This document shows positions 1 to 8,729 of a stretch of DNA of 29,411 nucleotides, one piece after another; the first letter of the stretch is position 1; the number at the start of each line of letters is the position of its first letter. A program made the translations under genes and the position numbers. The notes under the pieces were generated by a model. It did no database searches. It was not told the origin of the DNA and worked only from the letters and a program-made list of their open reading frames with translations. This DNA comes from Basidiobolus ranarum. Lineage: Eukaryota > Basidiobolomycota > Basidiobolomycetes > Basidiobolales. Location of the stretch: NCBI GenBank assembly GCA_040143965.1, contig JASJQH010006981.1:1-29411 (forward strand). The letters are read 5' to 3'.

Positions 1-232
1 TCTACTGCTATTGTTATTCTTGAGGAATCTCTATGAAAATGATAAGCAGGCATTGGTGTCTTAGTTCTTCTTAAGTGCGAGGACACGAGCCATACGTCTT
101 TTCTGGATTGCCCTTTTGTAGCTACTGTGACCAGCCCCATTGCCACCATAGTCTTTGGTATTATAGCTGCCACCACTTCCATCACCGTTGGATGCATATT
201 CTTCACCTTTTTTCCCCTTGCACCCCTTGCCA
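1..232. repeat. Direct repeat (duplicated 3' end), copy A
   Basis: These bases match 2087-2318. The first 60 bases, which are 3' flank outside the coding region, are identical. The next 172 bases, coding for the C-terminus, differ at about 8 positions, of which two change an amino acid. Beyond 232 copy A carries 33 bases that copy B lacks. The repeat reaches the window edge, so its outer boundary is not visible. Confidence 0.9.
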
Positions 233-1380
233 TGACCACCGCTACCTTTACCATTGCTATTTCCACTGTAGTCTTTATCATCATAGCTATCGGTATTGCC
301 ACTGCTACCACCATGACCTCCATAGCTTACTTCGTGGTCTCCTTCGTGTTCTGTCGTGTCATAGCTACCACCACCAGTGTTGCTGCCTCCATAATTGTCT
401 TCATGATTACCTCCATAATCTTTTGTATCATAGCTATCACCTTCACCACCGCCATTTCCATCATAGCTTTCTTCGTAGTCTCCTTCATGCTCTTTGGTAT
501 CGTAATTAGCACCACCACCGCCGTTTCCACTGTAATTTTCCTCATGGTCTCCTTCATAGTCTTTCGTATCGTAACTATCACCTTCACTACCGCCATTTCC
601 GCCATAACTTTCTTCATGGTCACCTTCATAGTCCTTTGTACCATAACTATCGCCTCCACTGGCGCCATTTCCACCGTAACTTTCTTCGTGATCTCCTCCA
701 TGTTCTTTAGTATCGTAACTATCACCTCCACCACCGCCGTTACCTCCATAATTGTCCTCATGATCGCCTTCATAAACTTTTGTATCATAACTATTACCTC
801 CACCACCGCCATGTCCACCATAGCTTTCTTCATGGTCTCCTTCATAATCATTTGCGTCATAGCCATCACCACCGCCGTTGCCGCCATAACTTTCTTCATG
901 ATCTTCACCTCCGCCATTTCCGCCATAGTTCTCTTCGTGGTCTCCTTCATAGTCCTTTGTATCGTAACTATCACCTCCACCGCCACCATTTCCACCATAA
1001 CTTTCTTCGTGCTCTCCCTCATAATCATTTGTGCCGTAACTATCACCTCCACCATTTCCACCATAACTTTCTTCATGATCTTCACCTTCACCATTTCCGC
1101 CATAGCTCTCTTCATGGTCTCCTTCATAGTCCTTTGTATCGTAACTATCACCTCCACCGGTGCCATTTCCACCGTAGCTTTCTTCGTGATCTCCTTCATA
1201 GCCCTTCGTATCATAACTATTACCACTTCCATTTCCACCATAGCTTTCTTCATGACCATTACCACTGCCACCACCTTCACCAGAGTAATCTTTAATGTCA
1301 TAACTACCAGGACTGCTGCCCATAGGTAGAGCAGAAATGGATGCAACATATAATAGGGTTGTAACGAGTGTCACTTTCAT
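61..1380 (-). CDS. Secreted acidic Gly/Tyr-rich repeat protein, copy A
   Basis: Single-exon gene for 439 residues; no function is recognised. Residues 1-18 form a signal peptide (MKVTLVTTLLYVASISAL), so the product probably enters the secretory pathway. From about residue 40 to 370 it is built of about 15 imperfect units of 13-24 residues around H-E-E-S/N-Y-G-G-N-G, a Gly run, then S-Y-D-T-K-D-Y-E-G-D. The units are rich in Gly, Tyr, Asp, Glu and His and should be disordered. Near the C-terminus are one Cys (GKGCKGKKGEE) and a strongly basic tail, RAIQKRRMARVLALKKN, opposite in charge to the repeats. A paralogue follows in the same orientation 0.8 kb upstream. A TATA-like box lies about 95 bp before the ATG. 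A wall, adhesive or matrix protein is plausible by composition only. The signal peptide, the repeat phasing and the intact paralogue support this strand over the open antisense frames. Confidence 0.85.
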   Translation of the reverse strand: MKVTLVTTLLYVASISALPMGSSPGSYDIKDYSGEGGGSGNGHEESYGGNGSGNSYDTKGYEGDHEESYGGNGTGGGDSYDTKDYEGDHEESYGGNGEGEDHEESYGGNGGGDSYGTNDYEGEHEESYGGNGGGGGDSYDTKDYEGDHEENYGGNGGGEDHEESYGGNGGGDGYDANDYEGDHEESYGGHGGGGGNSYDTKVYEGDHEDNYGGNGGGGGDSYDTKEHGGDHEESYGGNGASGGDSYGTKDYEGDHEESYGGNGGSEGDSYDTKDYEGDHEENYSGNGGGGANYDTKEHEGDYEESYDGNGGGEGDSYDTKDYGGNHEDNYGGSNTGGGSYDTTEHEGDHEVSYGGHGGSSGNTDSYDDKDYSGNSNGKGSGGHGKGCKGKKGEEYASNGDGSGGSYNTKDYGGNGAGHSSYKRAIQKRRMARVLALKKN

Positions 1381-2086
1381 TTTGGCACTGATTTGTTTAG
1401 TTGGAGGGTGTAGTGCGTGTGTAGTGGGGCGTTGTAGTGGATATGCTTAACATGCTAAGCCAAACTCTTCCGTTTTATACGATTATCATTCTGGAAACAA
1501 TTATTAGTTCTATTTTATCAAGCGCACAGTATTATGCGGTGTTACTGGTATTATTATGCAGGTGGTTCACTATCTCCGCATTTCACTACACACAATGGCT
1601 TTGTACCTGAGGTGTAGACCTCGGGCGGCCTACTCTATCCTGAACCCGCTCTACCACCACGAAAATTGCTCTCATGCTTTCATATTCCTATTATCGACGA
1701 TCCTGGTTAATTAATCTTCAGTCCTACATTCTTCGGAATCGAGTAACATACAGGGATTTTCAAGCAATGGACATGCCAACATTGGATCACAGATTAGACC
1801 AAAGATAGAGTTCATTGATTGCAACACATGACATACTACTCAGAGCAAAACCTTTGCTACAGATTATGATAAACGTACTTGAAATTCAAGGCTGAACACT
1901 ACACTCAATTACTCCCAAGTTGATAGACCCACTAATCATTAGATATGAGTAAAGATGGTTTATTGAAATGCATATTGAGTGCAAGAATATGTCAAGGAGG
2001 ATGTGCTGTTCATGAAGTCGAGCTAATAAAGAATAATCTAATACTACATGATGTGATAATTTATGGAGTAGAGGCAGTAGAACAGC
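1381..2086. other. Intergenic region between the two repeat genes
   Basis: Holds the promoter of copy A and the 3' flank of copy B. I see no supportable gene. A GC-richer patch at about 1608-1660 contains a short inverted repeat (GAGGT-gtag-ACCTC) but no tRNA-like box B. Confidence 0.6.
1473..1479 (-). promoter_or_regulatory. TATA-like box for repeat protein copy A
   Basis: TATAAAA on the minus strand, about 93 bp upstream of the start codon at 1380. Position and sequence fit a core promoter element; not proven. Confidence 0.45.
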
Positions 2087-2318
2087 TCTACTGCTATTGT
2101 TATTCTTGAGGAATCTCTATGAAAATGATAAGCAGGCATTGGTGTCTTAGTTCTTCTTAAGTGCGAGGACACGAGCCATACGTCTTTTCTGGATTGCTCT
2201 TTTGTAACTACTATGGCCAGCCCCGTTGCCACCATAGTCTTTGGTATTGTAGCTGCCACCACTTCCACCACCGTTGGATGCATATTCTTCACCTTTTTTC
2301 TCCTTGCACCCCTTGCCA
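2087..2318. repeat. Direct repeat (duplicated 3' end), copy B
   Basis: Partner of bases 1-232. The outer boundary as far as visible is at 2087, where the matched block begins. The 5' regions of the two genes do not match in the same way, so duplication or conversion has kept the 3' end and signal peptide but not the promoters. Confidence 0.9.
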
Positions 2319-3322
2319 TTTCCACTATAGTCTTCAGCATTATAGCTATCGGTATTGCCACTGCTACCACCATGACCTCCATAGCTTACTTCGTGGTCTC
2401 CTTCATGCTCTTTCGTAGCATAGCTACCACCACCTGCGCCGTTGCCTTCGTAATTATCTTCATGATCACCTTGATAATCTTTTGCATCATAACTATCACC
2501 TTCACCACCGCCATTTCCACCATAACTTTCTTCATGATTTTCACCTCCGCCATTTCCGCCATAGCTCTCTTCGTGGTCTCCTTCATAATCATTTGTGTCA
2601 TAACTATCATTATCGCCATTTCCACCATAATTTTCCTCATGATCTCCGCCACCACCATTTCCACCATAACTTTCCTCGTGATCTTCACCGCCACCATTTC
2701 CACCATAGCTCTCCTTGTGGTCTCCTTCATAGTCCTCGGTGCTGTAACTACCGTCACCACCATAACTTTCTTCATGTTCACCACCACCACCATTTCCACC
2801 GTAATTTTCTTCATGGCCACCTTCATAGTCCTTTATGTCGTAACTATTACCGCTATCACCACCACCGTTTCCACCATAGTTTTCTTCATTCTCGCCGCCA
2901 CCACCATTTCCACCATAGCTTTCTTCGTGGTCACCTTCATAGTCCTCTGTGTTGTAGCTACCGCCACTGCCATTTCCACCATAACTTTCCTCGTGATCTT
3001 CACCACCACCATCATTTCCACCATAGCTCTCTTCGTGGTCTCCTTCATACTCTTTTGTGGCGTAACTGTTACCACTATTATCGTAGTCTTCATTGTGCTC
3101 TGTGTCGTAGCTACTGCCACTGCCGCCACCATTGTCGCCCTCACCACTATAATCACCTATATCGTAGGACCCCCCTTGCCCATTACCGTTTCCTTCGTAT
3201 TCTTTTAGTCCACCTTTACTAGTGTAGTCTGTAACATCGTAGCCACCACCGGAATATTCTCCTGTCGGTAAAGCAGAGATAGAAGCAACATAAAGGAGTG
3301 TTGTCATGAGAGTTACTTTCAT
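2147..3322 (-). CDS. Secreted acidic Gly/Tyr-rich repeat protein, copy B
   Basis: Paralogue of the downstream gene, 391 residues from the Met at 3322. That start gives the same signal peptide (MKVTLMTTLLYVASISALP) as copy A. The frame is open up to an ATG at 3388, but that start would bury the signal peptide and sit only about 10 bp from a TATAAATA box, so I reject it. About 13 units of the H-E-E-S-Y-G-G-N-G type follow, with spacing and number different from copy A. The C-terminal 60 or so residues are almost the same as copy A, including the lone Cys (GKGCKEKKGEE) and the basic tail RAIQKRRMARVLALKKN, except for an in-frame 11-residue deletion before the Cys. The identical 3' flank shows a recent tandem duplication or gene conversion. 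Function unknown; probably extracellular. Confidence 0.85.
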   Translation of the reverse strand: MKVTLMTTLLYVASISALPTGEYSGGGYDVTDYTSKGGLKEYEGNGNGQGGSYDIGDYSGEGDNGGGSGSSYDTEHNEDYDNSGNSYATKEYEGDHEESYGGNDGGGEDHEESYGGNGSGGSYNTEDYEGDHEESYGGNGGGGENEENYGGNGGGDSGNSYDIKDYEGGHEENYGGNGGGGEHEESYGGDGSYSTEDYEGDHKESYGGNGGGEDHEESYGGNGGGGDHEENYGGNGDNDSYDTNDYEGDHEESYGGNGGGENHEESYGGNGGGEGDSYDAKDYQGDHEDNYEGNGAGGGSYATKEHEGDHEVSYGGHGGSSGNTDSYNAEDYSGNGKGCKEKKGEEYASNGGGSGGSYNTKDYGGNGAGHSSYKRAIQKRRMARVLALKKN

Positions 3323-3397
3323 TTTGTACTGTAAAACGATGCTGATCAGGTAAACTCCAACTACAGATATGATTATCTTTGGAGTCATGTATCACCT

Positions 3398-3405
3398 TAT
3401 TTATA
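3398..3405 (-). promoter_or_regulatory. TATA-like box for repeat protein copy B
   Basis: TATAAATA on the minus strand, about 76 bp upstream of the start chosen at 3322. The spacing resembles that of copy A and argues against the upstream in-frame ATG at 3388. Confidence 0.45.
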
Positions 3406-3461
3406 TGGCTTTAAGAACGAATTCTAGCAATTAGGAGCTCCAAGTATCTTCGCTGCGAGGA

Positions 3462-3719
3462 TTATAGGAGCATTACATTCATGAATGCATTTCCATATTT
3501 TAATCGAATAAACTTTGCGATCTTGCATAGATTAACAAGCAATGCCCCTTCCATAATCTTCAAGGTAAGTAAAATGGATTTCAATATCTGCAAAGGCCCA
3601 CATAAATCGGTGCTTTTACATCCCACTTTCTCACATGTACAATCAAGTACATTAAAAAAATCCTCCTGTCCATCAACTTGAATACATGTAACACGATGAA
3701 AAATCATTAATTCCACCAT
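3462..3719 (-). CDS. Possible small Cys-containing hypothetical protein
   Basis: An 85-residue open frame with no recognised homology. It has a Cys cluster in its middle (C-T-C-E-K-V-G-C-K-S-T-D-L-C-G-P) and a hydrophobic C-terminal half. It has no signal peptide, no visible promoter and no support from neighbours. It could be an exon remnant of a decayed gene or a chance frame; the opposite strand is also open over part of it. Confidence 0.2.
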   Translation of the reverse strand: MVELMIFHRVTCIQVDGQEDFFNVLDCTCEKVGCKSTDLCGPLQILKSILLTLKIMEGALLVNLCKIAKFIRLKYGNAFMNVMLL

Positions 3720-4353
3720 GTTGAACTGGCGAGTATACTATTAAACAGGATCAACTAAGATCATTCATACGAAAGGGAACCACCCATATACCATATCTAT
3801 ACGTCTTATCCACTACCATCATGGCAACTTCACCTTTCGTTATTTGCAGAGAATGCAGGGAATCACATATCACTTGAAGACTAACACGTTTAATTTATGT
3901 TGGAACTCCCTTACATCTTCTATTCTTCAAATGCTGATAATACTAATGTGGTTTGATTAAGCAACAGGTGTTCAAAGTGTGTTTAAACTACTCTCCCCGT
4001 GATACTAATAGCTTTAACCTGAAGCTAGGTCATCTGGCAACCAACTACAATTGGGTTTGTACAGCTCTGGTATGATTCCAGCGTATAGGATGGATTGTCA
4101 ATGTAATGGAGTTGAAATGCCTCTTTATATGATAAATCGAAATGTATGAGATTTAAATGAAAACCACATTGGTGAAGATGTGATAAAAAAATGGTTGTGA
4201 AATATGATGGAAGAAGCATTGGAGATTTTAGGAAATTGTACTTTCTTCAGCGTAGTGTGCAATCAGAACTGAATTGTTATATGTTCAAGTGTGAGAAGAG
4301 ACAACGAAAGAGAAACAAATACTTCATCAAGTATCCGTGTGTTAAGAAATGCT

Positions 4354-6535
4354 CTACATGAAACTCATGCCAACCCCCAGCTGAATGCCCTTCTTGAACT
4401 GATCGGTGGCAGTGACAGAGATTGGCAAGCACAAGTTAAGTTCTAAACGAACAAATGAGTGTCTGTAAACAAGACCAGCACCAATAGCAACGCTTGGAGT
4501 TTGGACCAGTCGGTTGATAGTCTCAGGAATAGGTTTAGCTTGAAATAGAGAATTAGGTTAGCGTGTGAACGATTATCAATGCCATCGGAAATGGTATTTA
4601 CTAGTATCTACGGATGGGAGTAAGGTACCGCCATTGATGAAAATGTGTCCTTTAAGAGCATCACTCTTGACTTTAGGAAGAGGGGTATACAAGCTTATAC
4701 CGCCAGACCAATAGGCATCGCCACCAAGTGCATCCTCTACAAAGGCATTAGTTAGTCGATGCATCACGTCAACGACATGTGATCTGAATATTCCTTACTT
4801 CCGTCTCTAGGTCCAATACCAGCGTATCTAAAACCACGCACAGAAGTGGGTCCACCAAGGAAGAAGCGATCATTGATATGTGAAGCTTCGCCAAACAGAG
4901 GAACCAAAAGTCCACTGCGCAGGGAGGAACTGAGAATCTGTACCATGTAACAGTAAGCATGGCTGACTCAAGAGAAACATATAATATAAATTCTAAGAAA
5001 AATTCAACTTACAAAACCTTTACCGAGGCTATAATTGGCCTGGGCCTCAACCTCATTCTTAATGAAACTGACATCACCTCCTGGGCCAGCAAATTCCTAT
5101 ATCAAATAATGGACGGCGCGTTAGTAAAGCTCAGATACTCCACTTCATAAGTAATTACCTGTGCAAGTCTAAGATAATAACCACTTGAAGGCAAAACAGA
5201 GTCATTGCGCCTATCATGCATGAAGACATGGGCGATTGAAGACTTCACGGAATGTCCAGCCTCTTTTCTCACACTAGGAACAATTTTTAGGCGACTGAAT
5301 AATTTCATTAGACGTACTCCATCGACTTACCAGAGAGAAGCATGATCATCAAGTTTATGAATTTGTCTCCAAACGGTATCATAGACAAGCTCATGATAAC
5401 CGAAGCGAGAGATACCCTAAACGGCAAGAATTAGAGATGTTGAAACTATCTGCATGAACCAGCTCCACTTACTCTAAAACGCAAAAGTCCACCACGAGTT
5501 AACTCTTCGTGAGAGCTGTATAGCTTATTGTTACGAGTTTGTTGGTAAGCAGTTACATCAACAACCGCGTCAGGATTGGCATTTAGAGGCTTAGACAAGG
5601 AAATCTACAAGACAGCATATTCGGTTTGAACACAGCTTCAATGTCAGGAAATAGATTTGAATTGTTTACCTGAAAAGCAGAGCTAGTTCTAGTACCGAAA
5701 GAAATGTTTGCTTCAAAAGTTTCTCCAGCGCCAAATGCGTTCCTGAAATTGACAGATGAATTCTAGAATTTGAAATTAATGATCATTCACACACAATTGT
5801 ATAACTGATTAAACGAGAATACCATATTTCCTTCCCCATCTCCAATCTCAGTTCCGGTCTTTGCCCAGAAGCGGCTTCTTTCCTGAACGTTGACTAAAAC
5901 ATCGATGGAATCGGGAGATGCAAATGGATCTTTGGCGGCATCGAAGGTGATGTCTACGTCTTTGAAAATTCCTAGTCTTTGAAGACGGTTTCCGGCAATA
6001 CGTGTATTATTAATAATCTCGCCTAATGTGCGAGACTTCATAGTCTGACCAAAAACCGATTCAAAAACACTAGATCTAGTATAATCTGCGCCATTTACTT
6101 CTAAACGGTGAACTTTGAATTCATCATCTCTAGACTCTGACACCTATAATCCAAATTCCTCATTTTAGATATGTTAACAGGAAAAAGTTTGCGAAATGTA
6201 AAATACCATATCAAAGAGAACGCGGGCTGCCCTTTCATACTCCTCTTGGATGTTTTGACTTTCGACATTTTCTTTTTCTTGTTGCTGTTGTTCGGCCTTC
6301 ATTTCTCTGGCCCTTTGCAATAACTATAATGATACAATGTGGTAAATAAGTGATTGAACTTTCAAAACATTACAAAGAATAGCAAACTAATGCAAAATAG
6401 AGGACTGAAGCAATAAATCATAATAATCACAAAAGAAGCCGGAACTATAGGTCCGAACTTAAAGCACTTCTATATTCGAATAGGATATAAGATTTGAGAA
6501 CTACATGAAGGGTCAATTACCTCGTCATCCTCCAT
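4354..6535 (-). CDS. SAM50: SAM50/TOB55, mitochondrial outer membrane beta-barrel assembly
   Basis: Core subunit of the SAM complex, which inserts beta-barrel proteins into the mitochondrial outer membrane (BamA/Omp85 family). Eleven exons join in frame to 480 residues, the usual family length: 6521-6535, 6207-6323, 5823-6143, 5670-5762, 5473-5604, 5331-5416, 5159-5294, 5013-5096, 4799-4937, 4602-4736, 4354-4538. Residues 1-44 are acidic and Gln-rich. Residues about 50-135 are the single POTRA domain ([10 protein letters not shown] to NVQERSRF). The barrel follows, with the family hallmark [16 protein letters not shown] and the segment D-A-L-G-G-D-A-Y-W. The C-terminus [12 protein letters not shown] fits the beta-signal pattern (polar, x, Gly, x, x, hydrophobic, x, hydrophobic). 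Every donor is GT and every acceptor AG. Intron 6 is only 36 bp; without it the frame meets TAA at once. The first exon codes only five residues. Confidence 0.95.
5295..5330 (-). other. 36-bp intron in SAM50
   Basis: Starts GTAAGT and ends TTCAG, with TCTAAT as possible branch site 14 bases before the end. Removal joins TG to T (Cys) and restores the conserved segment that leads into AGHSVKSS. The other SAM50 introns are 56-75 bp apart from the first, which is 197 bp. Confidence 0.8.
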
Positions 6536-7131
6536 GGTAGATTCACTTTTTCTAAGCGTTGTGTTCTTAGAAGTATCCTACTGGGATATCTTGATGATTC
6601 AAAGTGAAGCTTACAATAATGGATGCCAATCTTCGGGGTGATTCGAGATGTACCAATGGGTGATCTGCTTCCCCCGCTAATTAAAGTTTTCTGGGGACAT
6701 CCCTCTTTTTTACATGTTGTATGTTAAATTTACTACTTACTAACTATCATGTTCAAATCTCTTGGTTTTTTTTCGGTGAAAACCCCCATTTTTTTTAAGC
6801 TACTCTTAACACATTATGTTTAAGCTGATTTCAGAGATTACAACACATTGATTCCGTCGTCATCTATACAGGTACGACTAGACCGGCAAAGAGCAATGAA
6901 AAGAGTGATGTACAATACATGTTGATGGTCATATCGGATCAAACGTTATATGACATTGTGTATTTTTCGTTGAAATTACGATTACAAAGTAGAAAACTCA
7001 ATACCAATAAAATCAATAGACCAATATAATTATGTATGTATATTTAGGAACCTAACCCAAGTTCTAAGATAGTGAAAAACATAGAATAAATGTGATAAAA
7101 ATCGGTTCGAACAATATATCGAATAAAGTGT
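6536..7131. other. Intergenic region between SAM50 and SEC61 beta
   Basis: Contains the promoter of SAM50 and the 3' flank of SEC61 beta, both on the minus strand. AT-rich, with poly-T runs at about 6768-6776 and 6790-6797. No gene seen. Confidence 0.6.
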
Positions 7132-7558
7132 TTAACCTCGGGTAAGTTTGCCGTAAATATGAAGGGCGAAAACGGAAGCAATGAAAACTAGTGAGAGTAC
7201 AAGGACCACTACAGGATCACTAAAAAAAGGATTAAACAGAGTCGCAGTATAAGTAGCCAAAAAAGACTTACACTCTAAGACCAGGCGCGTCTTCAGAGTA
7301 CATGCGTGTAACATTGGCACCAGCATTGGCGCGGGAGGCACCAGCTTTAGCGGTATTGGAGCGACTTCTACAAGTTCATCATAGGGAAAATAAGTAGATG
7401 TAAGTTATCTCTTTTCATAATGCTACATGCATGTCAGCTTAAAAGTTTACCTAAGATTGCGACCACCAGACTAATACCGAGAAAGATTGAAACAATCAAA
7501 AATAGCTGATTAGTATTTGCAGATAGCAATATAACATAACAATCAGGTACACTACCAT
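7132..7558 (-). CDS. Sec61 beta subunit (Sbh1-type) of the ER translocon
   Basis: Small tail-anchored subunit of the Sec61 channel, through which nascent secretory proteins enter the ER. Four coding exons (7556-7558, 7451-7470, 7272-7367, 7132-7219) give 68 residues. The N-terminus is basic and Ser/Ala/Gly-rich (MSGGRNLRSRSN). It is followed by the family signature YSEDAPGLRVDPVVVLVLSL and a single C-terminal membrane helix ending HIYGKLTRG. Coding exon 1 is the ATG alone, directly followed by a GTAGTG donor; exon 2 is only 20 nt. The downstream exons are sure from the family match. The ATG exon is inferred because it is the only in-phase Met giving the expected short N-terminus. Somewhat shorter than yeast Sbh1 (82). 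Confidence 0.9.
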
Positions 7559-8729
7559 TATAAAGAGAGAATAAATTCAACAAAAGAGCAGGACAACACC
7601 AAAGGGAGGTATGAAAACTATATAGAGCCTAACGATTTGTAAAATGCTATACACCTGATCCAACGATCGGGAGCTATACTAAGAATTGACCACAGCATCC
7701 CTGGAATGAGTTTACACGAGGGTTGCCAAATAGTAGCCAGATGTGGCCCATGTTGATTGGGAGACTGGTTAAGCCCGTAAAATGAATATATAAGCAAACT
7801 TGAATAAATTAAATATGAATTGATGTTTATGATTTTAATAAAGTGAAATCATAATTATGGATGTATGCGTGTTATGCGTGTATGCGCTACAAAATCACAT
7901 TCAATGATCGACTATTAAAAATAGTGGTAAATGAATTCTGGTTGGTATTTCTCGTTTAACGCTAAACTCTACAATGTACAATCTTCTTAATAGCTGTTAT
8001 CTCAGGAGCGAACGTATCATGAGTTGAAAAGATTTGTATGATATGCTAACTGGAACACTAGCACACGAGTTCATAAATTGTTGTTTGGTCACCAGTGGAA
8101 GCCTTTCAATAGTTTTGGTGTATAATATGCAAGATTGAGGATATGAGCTGACAGGAAAAAGAATTGTTATCTAACTACAAGTTAGTAATGTCACACTAAT
8201 GTAATCAATTTCATAACTGACACAGATACCCTGGTAGGCCCTAAGTCTAGTTGTCAACATCCTTGACACGAGAAAGGTTGGTCAACATATTATTATATTC
8301 CATATAAAAAAGAGCTTATTATATGGATTCTTAAATATGAGTTCCATTAATGCTAAATATTTGAGTTACGCCCCATGTTATGTAATGTTAAACTTGCATC
8401 TAAATCAGCCATATCATGCCCACTTAAAAAGAATCGGTTACCCATGATGCTTTCTTCTGCTATTTTTGAGCAGTATCATAATACGTTGTGCAGTGGATAT
8501 TTTTATTATTAACAATACTACTTTGAATTTCTTTTGGGTTTTTGTAGATTTTTGTGACAAAAATCCCATATCCATTTTCTACCTTGAAATATATTTGGAT
8601 TTATAACTGAACTTTGACTTGTTCACGCTGTATACATAACCATCACAAATAACCTTCTCTTTAATTTTGCTCTTATACTTCATATTTTGTACAGTTTTTA
8701 AATCCTCCTGAAAATACTACCGTTTTGAT
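7559..8729. other. Divergent intergenic region, SEC61 beta / coiled-coil gene
   Basis: A 1.2-kb AT-rich spacer that must hold the promoters of both divergent genes. I see no protein gene, tRNA or repeat family. A 25-codon minus-strand frame (7674-7751, MGHIWLLFGNPR...) lies about 200 bp upstream of the SEC61 beta start and could be an upstream ORF if the transcript is long enough. Confidence 0.5.

Larger units (their letters stand above)
3323..4353. other. Intergenic region upstream of copy B and downstream of SAM50
   Basis: Contains the promoter of copy B (about 3323-3410) and the 3' flank of SAM50. The only reading frame of any note is the 85-residue minus-strand frame described separately. 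The rest is AT-rich with short frames only. Confidence 0.55.

Noticed and set aside
127-1329. 400-codon plus-strand open frame antisense to repeat protein A (and 2213-3208 antisense to copy B)
   Set aside because: The Gly/Tyr/Asp repeats make several frames free of stops. The antisense product is a low-complexity Ile/Thr/Phe string without a start context, and only the minus strand gives a signal peptide conserved in both copies.
1600-1665. GC-richer patch that resembles part of a tRNA on the minus strand (GTGGTAGAGC)
   Set aside because: No box B and no cloverleaf could be drawn.
3323-3388. Longer N-terminus for repeat protein B from the ATG at 3388
   Set aside because: It would place 22 residues before a signal peptide shared with copy A, and it lies almost on the TATA-like box.
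4025-4219. 64-codon minus-strand frame downstream of SAM50
   Set aside because: No homology, no promoter, AT-rich and surrounded by short stops; probably chance.
7095-7115. GGTTCGAAC resembling a tRNA box B
   Set aside because: No box A or acceptor stem at the right distance.
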